Origin: Acidimicrobiia bacterium
GTDB taxonomy: Bacteria > Actinomycetota > Acidimicrobiia > Spongiisociales > UBA5794
DNA: 35,492 nucleotides
Direction of reading: 5' to 3'
Assembly: GCA_029287195.1 (NCBI GenBank)
Contig: JARFRN010000153.1
Span: 1 to 35,492, forward strand
Within the stretch, counting starts at the first letter, position 1, and the number at the start of each line of letters is the position of its first letter. Shown here piece after piece: positions 1 through 5,704 of this stretch. Below the pieces are notes generated by a model, which saw only the letters and a program-made list of their open reading frames with translations, had not been told where the DNA came from and searched no databases. The position numbers were made by a program, and so were the translations under genes.

Positions 1-2
1 CC

Positions 3-272
3 CACATCGCACCCAACGGCTTCGCCGCCGGCGGAGGTCATGATCCGGAGCGCCCTCGCAAGCTGCTCCTCCACCGGCGCGAGATCGACAGATTGGTAGG
101 CAAAGTCAACGAAGTGGGACTGACCCTGGTGCCGCTGCAGGTCTACTTCAAGGAAGGGAAGGCCAAGGTCGAGCTGGCGTTGGCCAAGGGTCGCCGCTCA
201 TACGACAAGCGGCAGAAGATAAGGGAACGGATGGAGCGCCGGGAGATGGACCGAGCCAAGCGGCGACGCTAG
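3..272 (+). CDS. smpB: SsrA-binding protein SmpB, C-terminal part (5' end outside the window)
   Basis: The frame runs from the window edge to a TAG and encodes about 89 residues. SmpB binds the tRNA-like domain of tmRNA and delivers it to stalled ribosomes for trans-translation. Visible hallmarks are the HIAPNGF stretch at the edge, the [17 protein letters not shown] segment, the [25 protein letters not shown] core of the beta-barrel, and a very basic tail ([16 protein letters not shown]... ending RAKRRR) that is known to become helical in the ribosomal A site and mRNA channel. Its partner, the tmRNA gene, lies about 1.15 kb downstream on the same strand, a common arrangement, although an unrelated opposite-strand gene separates them here. 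Family assignment is secure; only the N-terminal half is missing. Confidence 0.95.
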   Translation, partial: HIAPNGFAAGGGHDPERPRKLLLHRREIDRLVGKVNEVGLTLVPLQVYFKEGKAKVELALAKGRRSYDKRQKIRERMERREMDRAKRRR

Positions 273-276
273 GCGC

Positions 277-1113
277 TCAGGTCTCGGCAGACATCGTCTC
301 CAACTGGGCAAAGATCTGGTCCACGCTCTCGATGCCCAATGCCCCGGCAACTCGGAGCACGACGGTTCCGGTGTTGTCGGTTACGACCCAGAACGGGAAT
401 GCCGTCGTCCCGAACATCTGTGACATGGATCCCGATTCATCGATGACCACCGGGAAGGGGAACTGTTCTGCGTCCAGGTATGGGATGAGCGGATTGGCGG
501 CGGTGTCATCGATGGCAGTGGTGATTGTGACCAGCTCAACATTGGGAAATCTGGAGTTGTTTTCGATCCACCAGCCGTCCAGGTCGGGCAGTTCTGCTTG
601 GCAGTACGGACACCAGTGAGCCCAAATGAGCCAGACCCGAGCCTTGCCGTCATCGGGACTCCAGGTCAATTCGGTGTTCGTGTAATAGTCCGTGCCGTTG
701 ATGGTGGCGTGGGTCATCTGGCCGAGTACCGCGGCGTCGTTGGCGCTGTCTTCGAATGGAGGCAGGCTGCCGTCGGCTGCTTGAGTCGGGACGGCTGCCG
801 GGGATGCGCCGGCAGCGGTGACGGCCGCTTCGATCTGGCCGTCGAGGGCGGCTACCTGGTCGCCGAGGATGTCGACGTCGCGGCGGAGCGGCTTCAGGTC
901 GGTGACATCTTCTGTGAGGGCGACCACGTCTTCCTGCGTCGCGTCGAGCCGTCGCAACTGGATCACCTGCAGCGCGAGCACCCCTATCAATAGGAGCAAG
1001 ATGAGGCTCATCAAGACCTTGCCTGTATCCATTCTGCGCTTGGGTACCACAGGCACGGGGTCGCCTTCTTTGCCCGGATCGTCGTTGATGAGCTGTGGGG
1101 GTGCTTGTTCCAT
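277..1113 (-). CDS. Membrane-anchored thioredoxin-fold (TlpA/ResA-like) protein
   Basis: The 278-residue protein has a short charged N-terminus, one membrane segment (about residues 33-52), a predicted coiled-coil stretch (about 55-95, regular D/L/V spacing), an Ala/Pro-rich linker, and a C-terminal thioredoxin-like domain (about 130-275). The domain carries the redox motif WCPYC (C168, C171) in the context WLIWAHWCPYCQAELP and a cis-Pro region near TTAFPFWVV. Topology suggests the domain faces outside the membrane. Relatives of TlpA/ResA act in thiol-disulfide exchange such as cytochrome c maturation, but no cytochrome biogenesis gene is nearby, so substrate and pathway are unknown. It converges on smpB with a 4-base gap. 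A TAATAT hexamer upstream (minus strand, 1142-1137) could be its -10 element. The coiled coil between anchor and domain is less usual and might support oligomerisation. Confidence 0.85.
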   Translation of the reverse strand: MEQAPPQLINDDPGKEGDPVPVVPKRRMDTGKVLMSLILLLLIGVLALQVIQLRRLDATQEDVVALTEDVTDLKPLRRDVDILGDQVAALDGQIEAAVTAAGASPAAVPTQAADGSLPPFEDSANDAAVLGQMTHATINGTDYYTNTELTWSPDDGKARVWLIWAHWCPYCQAELPDLDGWWIENNSRFPNVELVTITTAIDDTAANPLIPYLDAEQFPFPVVIDESGSMSQMFGTTAFPFWVVTDNTGTVVLRVAGALGIESVDQIFAQLETMSAET

Positions 1114-1218
1114 GAGTGAAGTATGCCCGCGATCGAATATTAGGGCGAGCCGGCAATGACGGGAGAGCGACTATGTGCGAAATCATGGAGATGGTATCCC
1201 CATCGGCCGGCAAGCCTT

Positions 1219-1278
1219 GCGGACTCACGATCGTGCCGGGTAGGAGCCCGAGGACAACGTGTCATATCGTGAGTCCGC
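1219..1278. repeat. 13-bp perfect inverted repeat with 34-base loop
   Basis: GCGGACTCACGAT at 1219-1231 is the exact reverse complement of ATCGTGAGTCCGC at 1266-1278. The loop contains its own short hairpin (1237-1250), and the left arm overlaps the palindrome CACGATCGTG at 1226-1235, so alternative foldings are possible. There is no T-run, so it is not an ordinary terminator. It lies about 145 bases upstream of the ssrA 5' end. Function unknown: a structured RNA, a binding site or a remnant element are all possible. Confidence 0.7.
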
Positions 1279-1381
1279 GTGCGGTCCACTGCGCATAGGA
1301 ACCGGGCGGGGAGGAGGCCGGTCGGAAATGGATCGTGGCGCACGCCCGTTATCTCGTTGGCTGTCGTATTGGCGGTGGGAG

Positions 1382-1387
1382 TAGACT
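1382..1387 (+). promoter_or_regulatory. Candidate -10 element for ssrA
   Basis: TAGACT fits TANNNT and lies 35 bases before the ssrA 5' end, giving a predicted start near 1394 and a leader of roughly 29 bases to be removed by 5' processing. The best -35-like hexamer, TTGGCT at 1357-1362, is 19 bases away, which is longer than ideal. This is a weak call made by position and motif only. Confidence 0.3.
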
Positions 1388-1405
1388 TATGTGTACGGAC
1401 ACATA
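1388..1405. promoter_or_regulatory. Inverted repeat at the predicted ssrA transcription start
   Basis: TATGTGT (1388-1394), four bases, then ACACATA (1399-1405) form a perfect 7-bp dyad directly after the candidate -10 element. It could be an operator over the start site, or a hairpin in the precursor leader ahead of the RNase P cleavage point at 1422/1423. Confidence 0.5.
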
Positions 1406-1422
1406 CCCGTGCTCCACGTTAT

Positions 1423-1775
1423 GGGGGTGACACGGTTTCGACTGTGAGGGTTGAGGTGTCGGAAGCGAGCCGAGGAACCCCGGAGTCCTCGTTAAATGGC
1501 CGGGAATCAAACACGTGCCGACAACGAACTGGCACTGGCTGCCTAAATAAGCGGCCTGTCCGCCCGGAGGGTCCCTGCCTCACCGGAACCGGGCAACGCA
1601 ATGCAGGGTGCTCCCACCTGGGAAGTCAGGACCGGTGGGTCAAGATCTAACTGACTAGGGCTTTGGGAAACTGGCCGACAGAGTCCCTGGGCCCGAAAGC
1701 TCGCTGTCGGCTGCGCTCGGAGATGCCGGCGCTGAAACCTCATAGGACGGGGGTTCGATTCCCCCCACCTCCACC
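1423..1775 (+). ncRNA. ssrA: Transfer-messenger RNA (tmRNA)
   Basis: The 5' end GGGGGTGACACGGTTTCGAC and the 3' end form the tRNA-like domain: acceptor GGGGGTG (1423-1429) pairs with CACCTCC (1766-1772), allowing one G-U pair. The T-arm is GGGGG (1749-1753), TTCGATT, CCCCC (1761-1765). The discriminator A is at 1773 and only CC of the CCA is encoded, since the next base is G. The internal reading frame gives tag AGNQTRADNELALAA followed by TAA (1499-1546). The resume codon is inferred from the ALAA end that proteases recognise. The part after the tag holds G/C-rich complementary segments consistent with pseudoknots. The RNA acts with SmpB, whose gene ends 1.15 kb upstream, to rescue stalled ribosomes and mark incomplete proteins. 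Length of about 353 nt is normal. Confidence 0.97.
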
Positions 1776-1784
1776 GATGCGGAG

Positions 1785-1812
1785 AGGCCCCACCGACAAC
1801 GGTGGGGCCTTC
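1785..1812 (+). terminator. Rho-independent-type terminator hairpin after ssrA
   Basis: AGGCCCCACCG (1785-1795), loop ACAA, CGGTGGGGCCT (1800-1810) make a perfect 11-bp stem ten bases past the tmRNA 3' end, followed by TTCC rather than a long T-run. Short or absent U-tracts are common in high-GC actinobacteria. Confidence 0.85.
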
Positions 1813-2003
1813 CGCACGCCATTTGTGGGAATCGAGCTGGGCTTTTGCGTGAACTGGGATTCTCATCATTCCTGCGCACACCATCTGAAGCCACCCCGAA
1901 ATCACGGTTCGGAGATACGCCCGAACGGGCGGTGCAGCAGCCACGGCCTATCGACGGCACTCATATGGACCTTTGACCCGTCCCAGAGATGCTGGATTCG
2001 CAA

Positions 2004-2009
2004 TATCCT
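2004..2009 (+). promoter_or_regulatory. Candidate -10 element for the SH3-like peptide gene
   Basis: TATCCT matches TANNNT and would place transcription start near 2016, giving a leader of about 23 bases that contains the AAGGAGG ribosome-binding site (2026-2032). No -35 element at normal spacing is seen; TTGACC at 1973-1978 is too far. The rest of 1813-2038 shows only a weak 6-bp dyad (1907-1912 with 1921-1926). Confidence 0.35.
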
Positions 2010-2038
2010 TGGGTCCGAAGGAATGAAGGAGGTTGTTG

Positions 2039-2209
2039 ATGCTGCGCCCGGGCACCAGGGTTCGCAAAATGACCAAGAAGGTCGGCCAGCCCGCACCGGA
2101 GGGGAAGATCATCGGCATGAAGGGCCATGCCTATGAGGTCGAATGGGATGACGGTCACGTCGGTATTGCCGATCCAGTCGGTGTAGTCAAGGTCAAGAAG
2201 AAGAGCTAA
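2039..2209 (+). CDS. Small DUF1918-like SH3-barrel protein
   Basis: A 56-residue product begins at ATG 2039, six bases after a perfect AAGGAGG site (2026-2032), and ends in TAA. It reads MLRPGTRVRKM, a short basic loop, then GKIIGMKGHAYEVEWDDGHVGIADP and a Lys-rich tail. The pattern of a GxRV strand, a G-x-I-I/V turn and a V-x-W-D-D-G-H strand resembles the DUF1918 and related small SH3-like domains that are widespread in actinobacteria and have no proven function. Its surface should be strongly basic, so nucleic-acid or ribosome contact is possible, but this is inference. It is a single-gene unit after the ssrA terminator. Confidence 0.75.
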   Translation: MLRPGTRVRKMTKKVGQPAPEGKIIGMKGHAYEVEWDDGHVGIADPVGVVKVKKKS

Positions 2210-2324
2210 GCCGCTACTAGTTTCGCGGGCCCGGCCGCCGGGAGAGCCGCTGCATCTGCACTTGGAGCGGCTGTGGCGAACAGGCCGGGGACAACACCGG
2301 GCCCGAAGCGATCAAGCGGGGAGT

Positions 2325-2624
2325 TCAGCCGTGGCCGGCGCCACCGAGCGGCACTTGGTATCGCTGTTCGATCGCTGCGGCATCGAGCGGCATTCCGAGC
2401 CGTATGAATTCCCATTGCCTCGACGAGGAGGGCGAAGGTTCGAATTTCTTCTCCCGCATTCTTGCTTGCCCGGGAAAGGCGGGTACATCGAAATCGCCGT
2501 CCTCGCGTAGGTACATTGCACCCGCCGTAACCGCACGCTTCGGCCGACGAACCAGCTCCGTCCCGAGAATCGGTGCCGGACCATCTTCGCTCCCAGTGCG
2601 GTGCAGCAGCGCGGGCACAGGCAC
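2325..2624 (-). CDS. Doubtful hypothetical protein
   Basis: This open frame of 99 residues starts at GTG 2624. Its middle (MYLREDGDFDVPAFPGQ, then KFEPSPSS and WEFIRLGMPLDAAAIEQRYQVPL) reads like real protein with reasonable third-position GC, and it fills the otherwise empty stretch. Against it, no Shine-Dalgarno sequence or leaderless -10 hexamer is visible at the start, the N-terminus is Pro/Arg-rich, and I recognise no family. It may be a decayed gene or chance. Confidence 0.25.
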   Translation of the reverse strand: MPVPALLHRTGSEDGPAPILGTELVRRPKRAVTAGAMYLREDGDFDVPAFPGQARMREKKFEPSPSSSRQWEFIRLGMPLDAAAIEQRYQVPLGGAGHG

Positions 2625-2708
2625 CTAGTAATGGGCTAGGTCGTCGCCCCATCGTTGATAGGCTCAGGCATAATGCGTACGTCTTGGTGCGTTCCCCATT
2701 GGTGCGCA

Positions 2709-2769
2709 CCTGGTAGGGAAACCAGGGGGAGAAAGCCTCTCCACAGGCCAGTATCAAAAGGAGGCTTCC
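2709..2769 (+). promoter_or_regulatory. Structured 5' leader able to sequester the ribosome-binding site
   Basis: Within 60 bases of the start codon there are several exact pairings. CCTGGT (2709-2714) pairs with ACCAGG (2721-2726). GGAGA (2728-2732) pairs with TCTCC (2738-2742). GCCT (2735-2738) pairs with AGGC (2745-2748). AAGCCTC (2733-2739) pairs with GAGGCTT (2761-2767), which covers the Shine-Dalgarno AAAGGAGG (2757-2764). The last pairing cannot coexist with the second or third, so the leader could switch between an open and a closed ribosome-binding site. No known riboswitch class was recognised. Confidence 0.5.
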
Positions 2770-3723
2770 ATGGAAAGGGTGCTTGTCACCGGCGCCGGAG
2801 GGTTCATCGGCCATCACCTCGTGACGTATCTGAAAGCGAAGGGCTACTGGGTCAGGGGAGTTGATCTCAAGTATCCGGAGTTCTCCGAAGTCGACGCCGA
2901 CGAGTTCGAGATCCTCGACCTCCGACGCTGGGACAACTGTCTTCAGGCAACCAGGGACATTGATCATGTATACGCCCTGGCTGCGGACATGGGCGGCATG
3001 GGGTTCATTTCGGCTCACCATGCAGAGATCCTTCGCAACAATGCCTTGATCAACATCCATACGATGGAAGCTGCCCGCATCAACGGGGTGAAGCGGTATC
3101 TGTACACCTCGTCGGCGTGTATCTACCCGGAGTATCTCCAGGAGGAGGCAGATGTCACTCCACTCAAGGAGGAAGATGCATATCCGGCGGCTCCTCAGGA
3201 TGCGTATGGGTGGGAGAAACTCGTCACCGAGATCCTGGCTAGGTACTACACCTCGGACTATGGACTCGAGACTCGCGTGGTTAGATTCCACAACATCTAT
3301 GGGCCCTACGGTACTTACGATGGAGGGCGCGAAAAGGCGCCGGCAGCGCTATGCCGCAAGGTCGTGAACACCGAGGATGGAGGCGTCATCGAGGTATGGG
3401 GCGATGGAGAGCAGACTCGCTCGTTCTGCTACATCGATGACTGTGTGGAAGGCATCTATCTGCTGATGCAATCCGATCATGCGGATCCGCTGAACCTCGG
3501 TCGCGACCGGATGGTCACGATCAATGAGCTTGCCAACATGATCATCAAGATCTCGGGCAAGGAAGACATCACCATCAAGCACGTCGATGGACCGCAAGGT
3601 GTTCGCGGGCGTAACTCAGACAACTCGAAGCTGCGCGAAGTGCTCGAGTGGGAACCGAAGACCCCGCTCGAGGATGGTCTCGTACCCACTTACCGGTGGA
3701 TCGAGAAGATGGTGAAAGGCTGA
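2770..3723 (+). CDS. GDP-mannose 3,5-epimerase-like NAD-dependent sugar epimerase
   Basis: The 317-residue protein is an extended short-chain dehydrogenase: Rossmann motif GAGGFIG (8-14) and the YxxxK pair Y146/K150. It matches the plant GDP-mannose 3,5-epimerase pattern closely, far better than generic UDP-glucose epimerases. Shared stretches are ADMGGMGFI (72-80), MEAARINGVKR, SSACIYPE (C117 as the acid/base cysteine), PQDAYGWEK, RFHNIYGPYGTYDGGREKAPAA (K189 as its catalytic partner), WGDGEQTRSFCYIDDCVEG and GPQGVRGRNSDN. The family converts GDP-D-mannose to GDP-L-galactose or GDP-L-gulose in the cytoplasm. The gene is followed after 3 bases by a glycosyltransferase, so the sugar probably goes into a surface polysaccharide. 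Start ATG 2770 has AAAGGAGG five bases upstream. Substrate is inferred from motifs. Confidence 0.85.
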   Translation: MERVLVTGAGGFIGHHLVTYLKAKGYWVRGVDLKYPEFSEVDADEFEILDLRRWDNCLQATRDIDHVYALAADMGGMGFISAHHAEILRNNALINIHTMEAARINGVKRYLYTSSACIYPEYLQEEADVTPLKEEDAYPAAPQDAYGWEKLVTEILARYYTSDYGLETRVVRFHNIYGPYGTYDGGREKAPAALCRKVVNTEDGGVIEVWGDGEQTRSFCYIDDCVEGIYLLMQSDHADPLNLGRDRMVTINELANMIIKISGKEDITIKHVDGPQGVRGRNSDNSKLREVLEWEPKTPLEDGLVPTYRWIEKMVKG

Positions 3724-3726
3724 GCG

Positions 3727-4500
3727 TTGAATATCCCAGGCGAATTCTCGCCACCGCGGGTTGACATTCTTGGGATCGGCGTCAGTGCCGTCGATCCCGA
3801 ATCAGCCATTGCCGAGATGGCGAGGTGGATCAAGGAGGACGAGCGTCACTACGTTTGCGTGACCGGAGTTCACGGCATCATGGAATCGCAGGACGATCCG
3901 GCTCTGATCGACATCCACAACAGGTCCGGACTGACTGTGCCCGACGGCATGCCCACGGTGTGGGCCGGCCACTATGCCGGTTTCAAGTCCATGCAGCGGG
4001 TCTACGGCCCCGATCTCATGCCGTCGTTCATCGCAGCCGGAGTATCCACGGGGTTTAGGCACTTTCTCTACGGTGGTGCCGAGGGCGTGGCCGACCTGCT
4101 TGCGAACAAGCTGCGACAGAAGTTCCCCGGCGTTGAGATCGTGGGAACGTACTGCCCACCGTTCCGGCCCCTCACCGAGCAGGAAGAGGTCGAGGTAGCC
4201 GAACTGATCAATGCAAGTGGCGCTGATGTCGTGTGGGTGGGGCTGAGCACACCCAAGCAAGAGCGGTGGATGGACCGGATGACGGACAGGCTGGATGTGA
4301 ACGTGGTTCTCGGCGTTGGCGCAGCCTTCGACATCAACGCTGAACTCGCCAGTCGGGCTCCCCGCTGGATGCAGCGGATCGGGATGGAGTGGCTGTACCG
4401 GCTCATCAAGGAGCCGCGGCGTCTGGCCAAGCGGTACCTCAAGAACAACCCTCGATTCCTTTGGCGCATCCTGTGGCGGCGACCGCGTCCGATGGCCTAG
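3727..4500 (+). CDS. WecG/TagA/CpsF family (GT26) glycosyltransferase
   Basis: The 257-residue protein starts at TTG 3727, three bases after the epimerase stop, with GAAAGG upstream, so the two genes form one transcript. Family motifs are clear: VPDGMP (71-76, with the likely catalytic Asp D73), FLYGG (113-117), VGLSTPKQERWM (171-182), and the C-terminal APRWMQRIGMEWLYRLIKEPRRL region (211-233), which in TagA-type enzymes is the membrane-associating appendage. Known members transfer N-acetylmannosaminuronic acid, N-acetylmannosamine or another hexose to an undecaprenyl-linked acceptor at the inner membrane face. The donor here is not readable from sequence. The upstream GME-like enzyme suggests a GDP-hexose-derived glycan, although characterised family members use UDP-sugars. 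Confidence 0.88.
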   Translation: MNIPGEFSPPRVDILGIGVSAVDPESAIAEMARWIKEDERHYVCVTGVHGIMESQDDPALIDIHNRSGLTVPDGMPTVWAGHYAGFKSMQRVYGPDLMPSFIAAGVSTGFRHFLYGGAEGVADLLANKLRQKFPGVEIVGTYCPPFRPLTEQEEVEVAELINASGADVVWVGLSTPKQERWMDRMTDRLDVNVVLGVGAAFDINAELASRAPRWMQRIGMEWLYRLIKEPRRLAKRYLKNNPRFLWRILWRRPRPMA

Positions 4501-4514
4501 GGCGAGGTCTGGGG

Positions 4515-4520
4515 TAATTT
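4515..4520 (+). promoter_or_regulatory. Leaderless -10 element before the DUF1992 gene
   Basis: TAATTT ends exactly six bases before ATG 4527, so transcription would begin at the start codon itself. No Shine-Dalgarno sequence is present. The same geometry recurs before several other genes here. Confidence 0.55.
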
Positions 4521-4526
4521 GGCGTC

Positions 4527-4889
4527 ATGCACGAGCCATGGGTCGAGCGCGTCATTCGCGAAGCTCAGGAAGCCGGAGAGTTCGACGACGTGGCCGGCAC
4601 CGGCGAACCGATCCCCGACATCGACCAACCATACGACCCCGCGTGGTGGGCCCGACGATTCATCGCTCGAGAGCGTCACCGGGAAGCGAGCGCCGAGCTT
4701 GCCCGGGCCGTCGATCGTGAATTGCCGCTGGTGCTGGCGGACACCGTCGCGCACAGAATCCGATCCGGCCTAGAGTCGATCAACACGAGAATCGCAGAGC
4801 ACAACGCAAGTGTTCCGGTAGGGAATGATCTCCCGTTGCTGGAGGTTGATCGCCTGCTGAGAGAGTGGGAACGGCGCCACGGTATGTGA
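4527..4889 (+). CDS. DUF1992 domain protein (DnaJ-homologue C28-like conserved domain)
   Basis: This 120-residue protein begins WVERVIREAQEAGEFDDVAGTGEPIPDID, the signature of DUF1992: an amphipathic helix, then EGEFD-L-G-G-P-P. It continues with W-ARRFIARER and a helical, charged C-terminus. The domain occurs alone in bacteria and in the human DNAJC28 protein; its biochemical role is not established. The protein should be cytosolic, since no signal or membrane segment is seen. The start is supported by the leaderless TAATTT at 4515-4520. It is followed 35 bases later by the YceI-like gene on the same strand and may share a transcript with it. Confidence 0.8.
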   Translation: MHEPWVERVIREAQEAGEFDDVAGTGEPIPDIDQPYDPAWWARRFIARERHREASAELARAVDRELPLVLADTVAHRIRSGLESINTRIAEHNASVPVGNDLPLLEVDRLLREWERRHGM

Positions 4890-4924
4890 ACCCAGCTGCC
4901 GCAGTCCATCCGGAAGGATTCACT

Positions 4925-5695
4925 ATGAGCAGACGCAACATTCTTATCGGTTCACTGGCGGGTCTGGCAATCGTGGCAGTGGCGGTGTGGTTCTTCTTCA
5001 TCCGCAGCGACGCTCCGCCGCCCGTTGCTCTGGATGACGCTGTCGCTGCGGTTACCGACGACACCGTATCCGCTGGTGACGCTGATGACGCTGGGGCCCC
5101 CGCCGCCGGCAACACAACCACGACGACGGCACCGCCGACGACTAGCGGTGCCGTGGCTGCCGACGGACTCGATGGCGAGTGGGTGGTAGACCAATCCTCC
5201 TCCTTCGCCGGGTACCGGGTGGGTGAGGAACTGGCGAACATTGGCACGGTCACCGCCGTCGGCCGAACCAGCAACGTCGAGGCCGCACTCCAGTTCGACG
5301 GCGCCCGGGTTACGGACCTCTCTGTGACCGTTGACATGACATCGCTGGAAAGCGATCGCTCACAGCGGGACAACGCCCTGCGAACGCGGGGCCTGGAAAC
5401 GACCGAATTCCCGACGGCGACCTTCGAATTGACCGAGCCTCTCGATCTGGGGATTGTCCCCGAGGACGGAGCAACCTTTGCGGCCACAGCAGTCGGTGAT
5501 CTGACGCTGCACGGTGTCACCAACGGCATCACGATGGATCTAGAGGGATCCCTGGTCGAGGGCACCGTGATCGTGGTTGGCTCCACCGATGTGACGCTGA
5601 CCGACTACTCCATTGAGGCACCGACGGGGTTCTCTGTGCTCACAATCGAAGAGGTGGGCACGATCGAGGTGCAGCTGGCCTTCGTGCGCAGCTAG
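4925..5695 (+). CDS. YceI family protein, membrane-anchored
   Basis: Start ATG 4925 has GGAAGGA six bases upstream. The 256-residue product has an N-terminal membrane segment (about residues 6-25), an Asp/Ala-rich and then Thr/Pro-rich linker (about 30-78), and a YceI-like lipocalin-type beta-barrel (about 85-255). The barrel begins with GEWVVDQSSSFAGYRVGEELANIGTVTAVGRT and includes DNALRTRGLETTEFPTATFELT and VGDLTLHGVTNGITM, which match the family. YceI proteins bind long isoprenoid or fatty-acyl ligands outside the cytoplasm; the ligand here is unknown. The Thr-rich linker is typical of actinobacterial cell-surface proteins. Its stop lies nine bases from the stop of the convergent protease gene. 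Confidence 0.87.
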   Translation: MSRRNILIGSLAGLAIVAVAVWFFFIRSDAPPPVALDDAVAAVTDDTVSAGDADDAGAPAAGNTTTTTAPPTTSGAVAADGLDGEWVVDQSSSFAGYRVGEELANIGTVTAVGRTSNVEAALQFDGARVTDLSVTVDMTSLESDRSQRDNALRTRGLETTEFPTATFELTEPLDLGIVPEDGATFAATAVGDLTLHGVTNGITMDLEGSLVEGTVIVVGSTDVTLTDYSIEAPTGFSVLTIEEVGTIEVQLAFVRS

Positions 5696-5704
5696 CTCCC
5701 AAGC

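Larger units (their letters stand above)
1114..1422. other. Intergenic region between the thioredoxin-like gene and ssrA
   Basis: About 310 bases with no credible gene. It must hold the divergent promoters of the thioredoxin-like gene (minus) and of ssrA (plus). It contains a 13-bp perfect inverted repeat (1219-1231 with 1266-1278), a 10-bp palindrome CACGATCGTG (1226-1235) overlapping its left arm, a small hairpin in its loop (CGGG 1237-1240 with CCCG 1247-1250), and a 7-bp inverted repeat just before ssrA (1388-1405). Short open frames here lack ribosome-binding sites and recognisable sequence. Confidence 0.6.
2210..2769. other. Long intergenic region before the GME-like gene
   Basis: There is no convincing gene in these 560 bases. 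Both strands have short open frames. The most protein-like is a GTG-started minus-strand frame of 99 residues (2325-2624), which lacks a ribosome-binding site and any recognisable domain. From about 2655 on, the sequence looks regulatory: a CATAAT -10-like hexamer (2669-2674), two copies of TTGGTGCG (2684-2691, 2699-2706), the palindrome GGTGCGCACC (2701-2710) and a set of competing hairpins reaching the start codon at 2770. Confidence 0.55.

Noticed and set aside
1749-1775. Integration (att) site at the tmRNA 3' end
   Set aside because: tmRNA ends are frequent integrase targets, but there is no duplicate of this end and no integrase or phage gene in the window.
2229-2241. Terminator after the SH3-like peptide gene
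   Set aside because: A short CCCGG/CCGGG hairpin with a three-base loop is present but there is no T-tract and the stem is only 5 bp, so it is indistinguishable from GC-rich background.
2315-2460. tRNA-like ends (GCGGGGAGTTCAG ... GGTTCGAAT ... TCCCGCA)
   Set aside because: The T-stem does not pair, the acceptor has mismatches, and the segment is about 145 bases long with no credible anticodon arm.
2701-2769. c-di-GMP (GEMM-I) riboswitch
   Set aside because: AAAGCCTC and GGCC phrases recall GEMM, but the conserved core order, tetraloop and receptor cannot be matched.
2206-3291. 361-codon open frame on the minus strand
   Set aside because: It lies antisense to the GME-like gene, has no ribosome-binding site and no domain. 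It reflects codon bias of the real gene.
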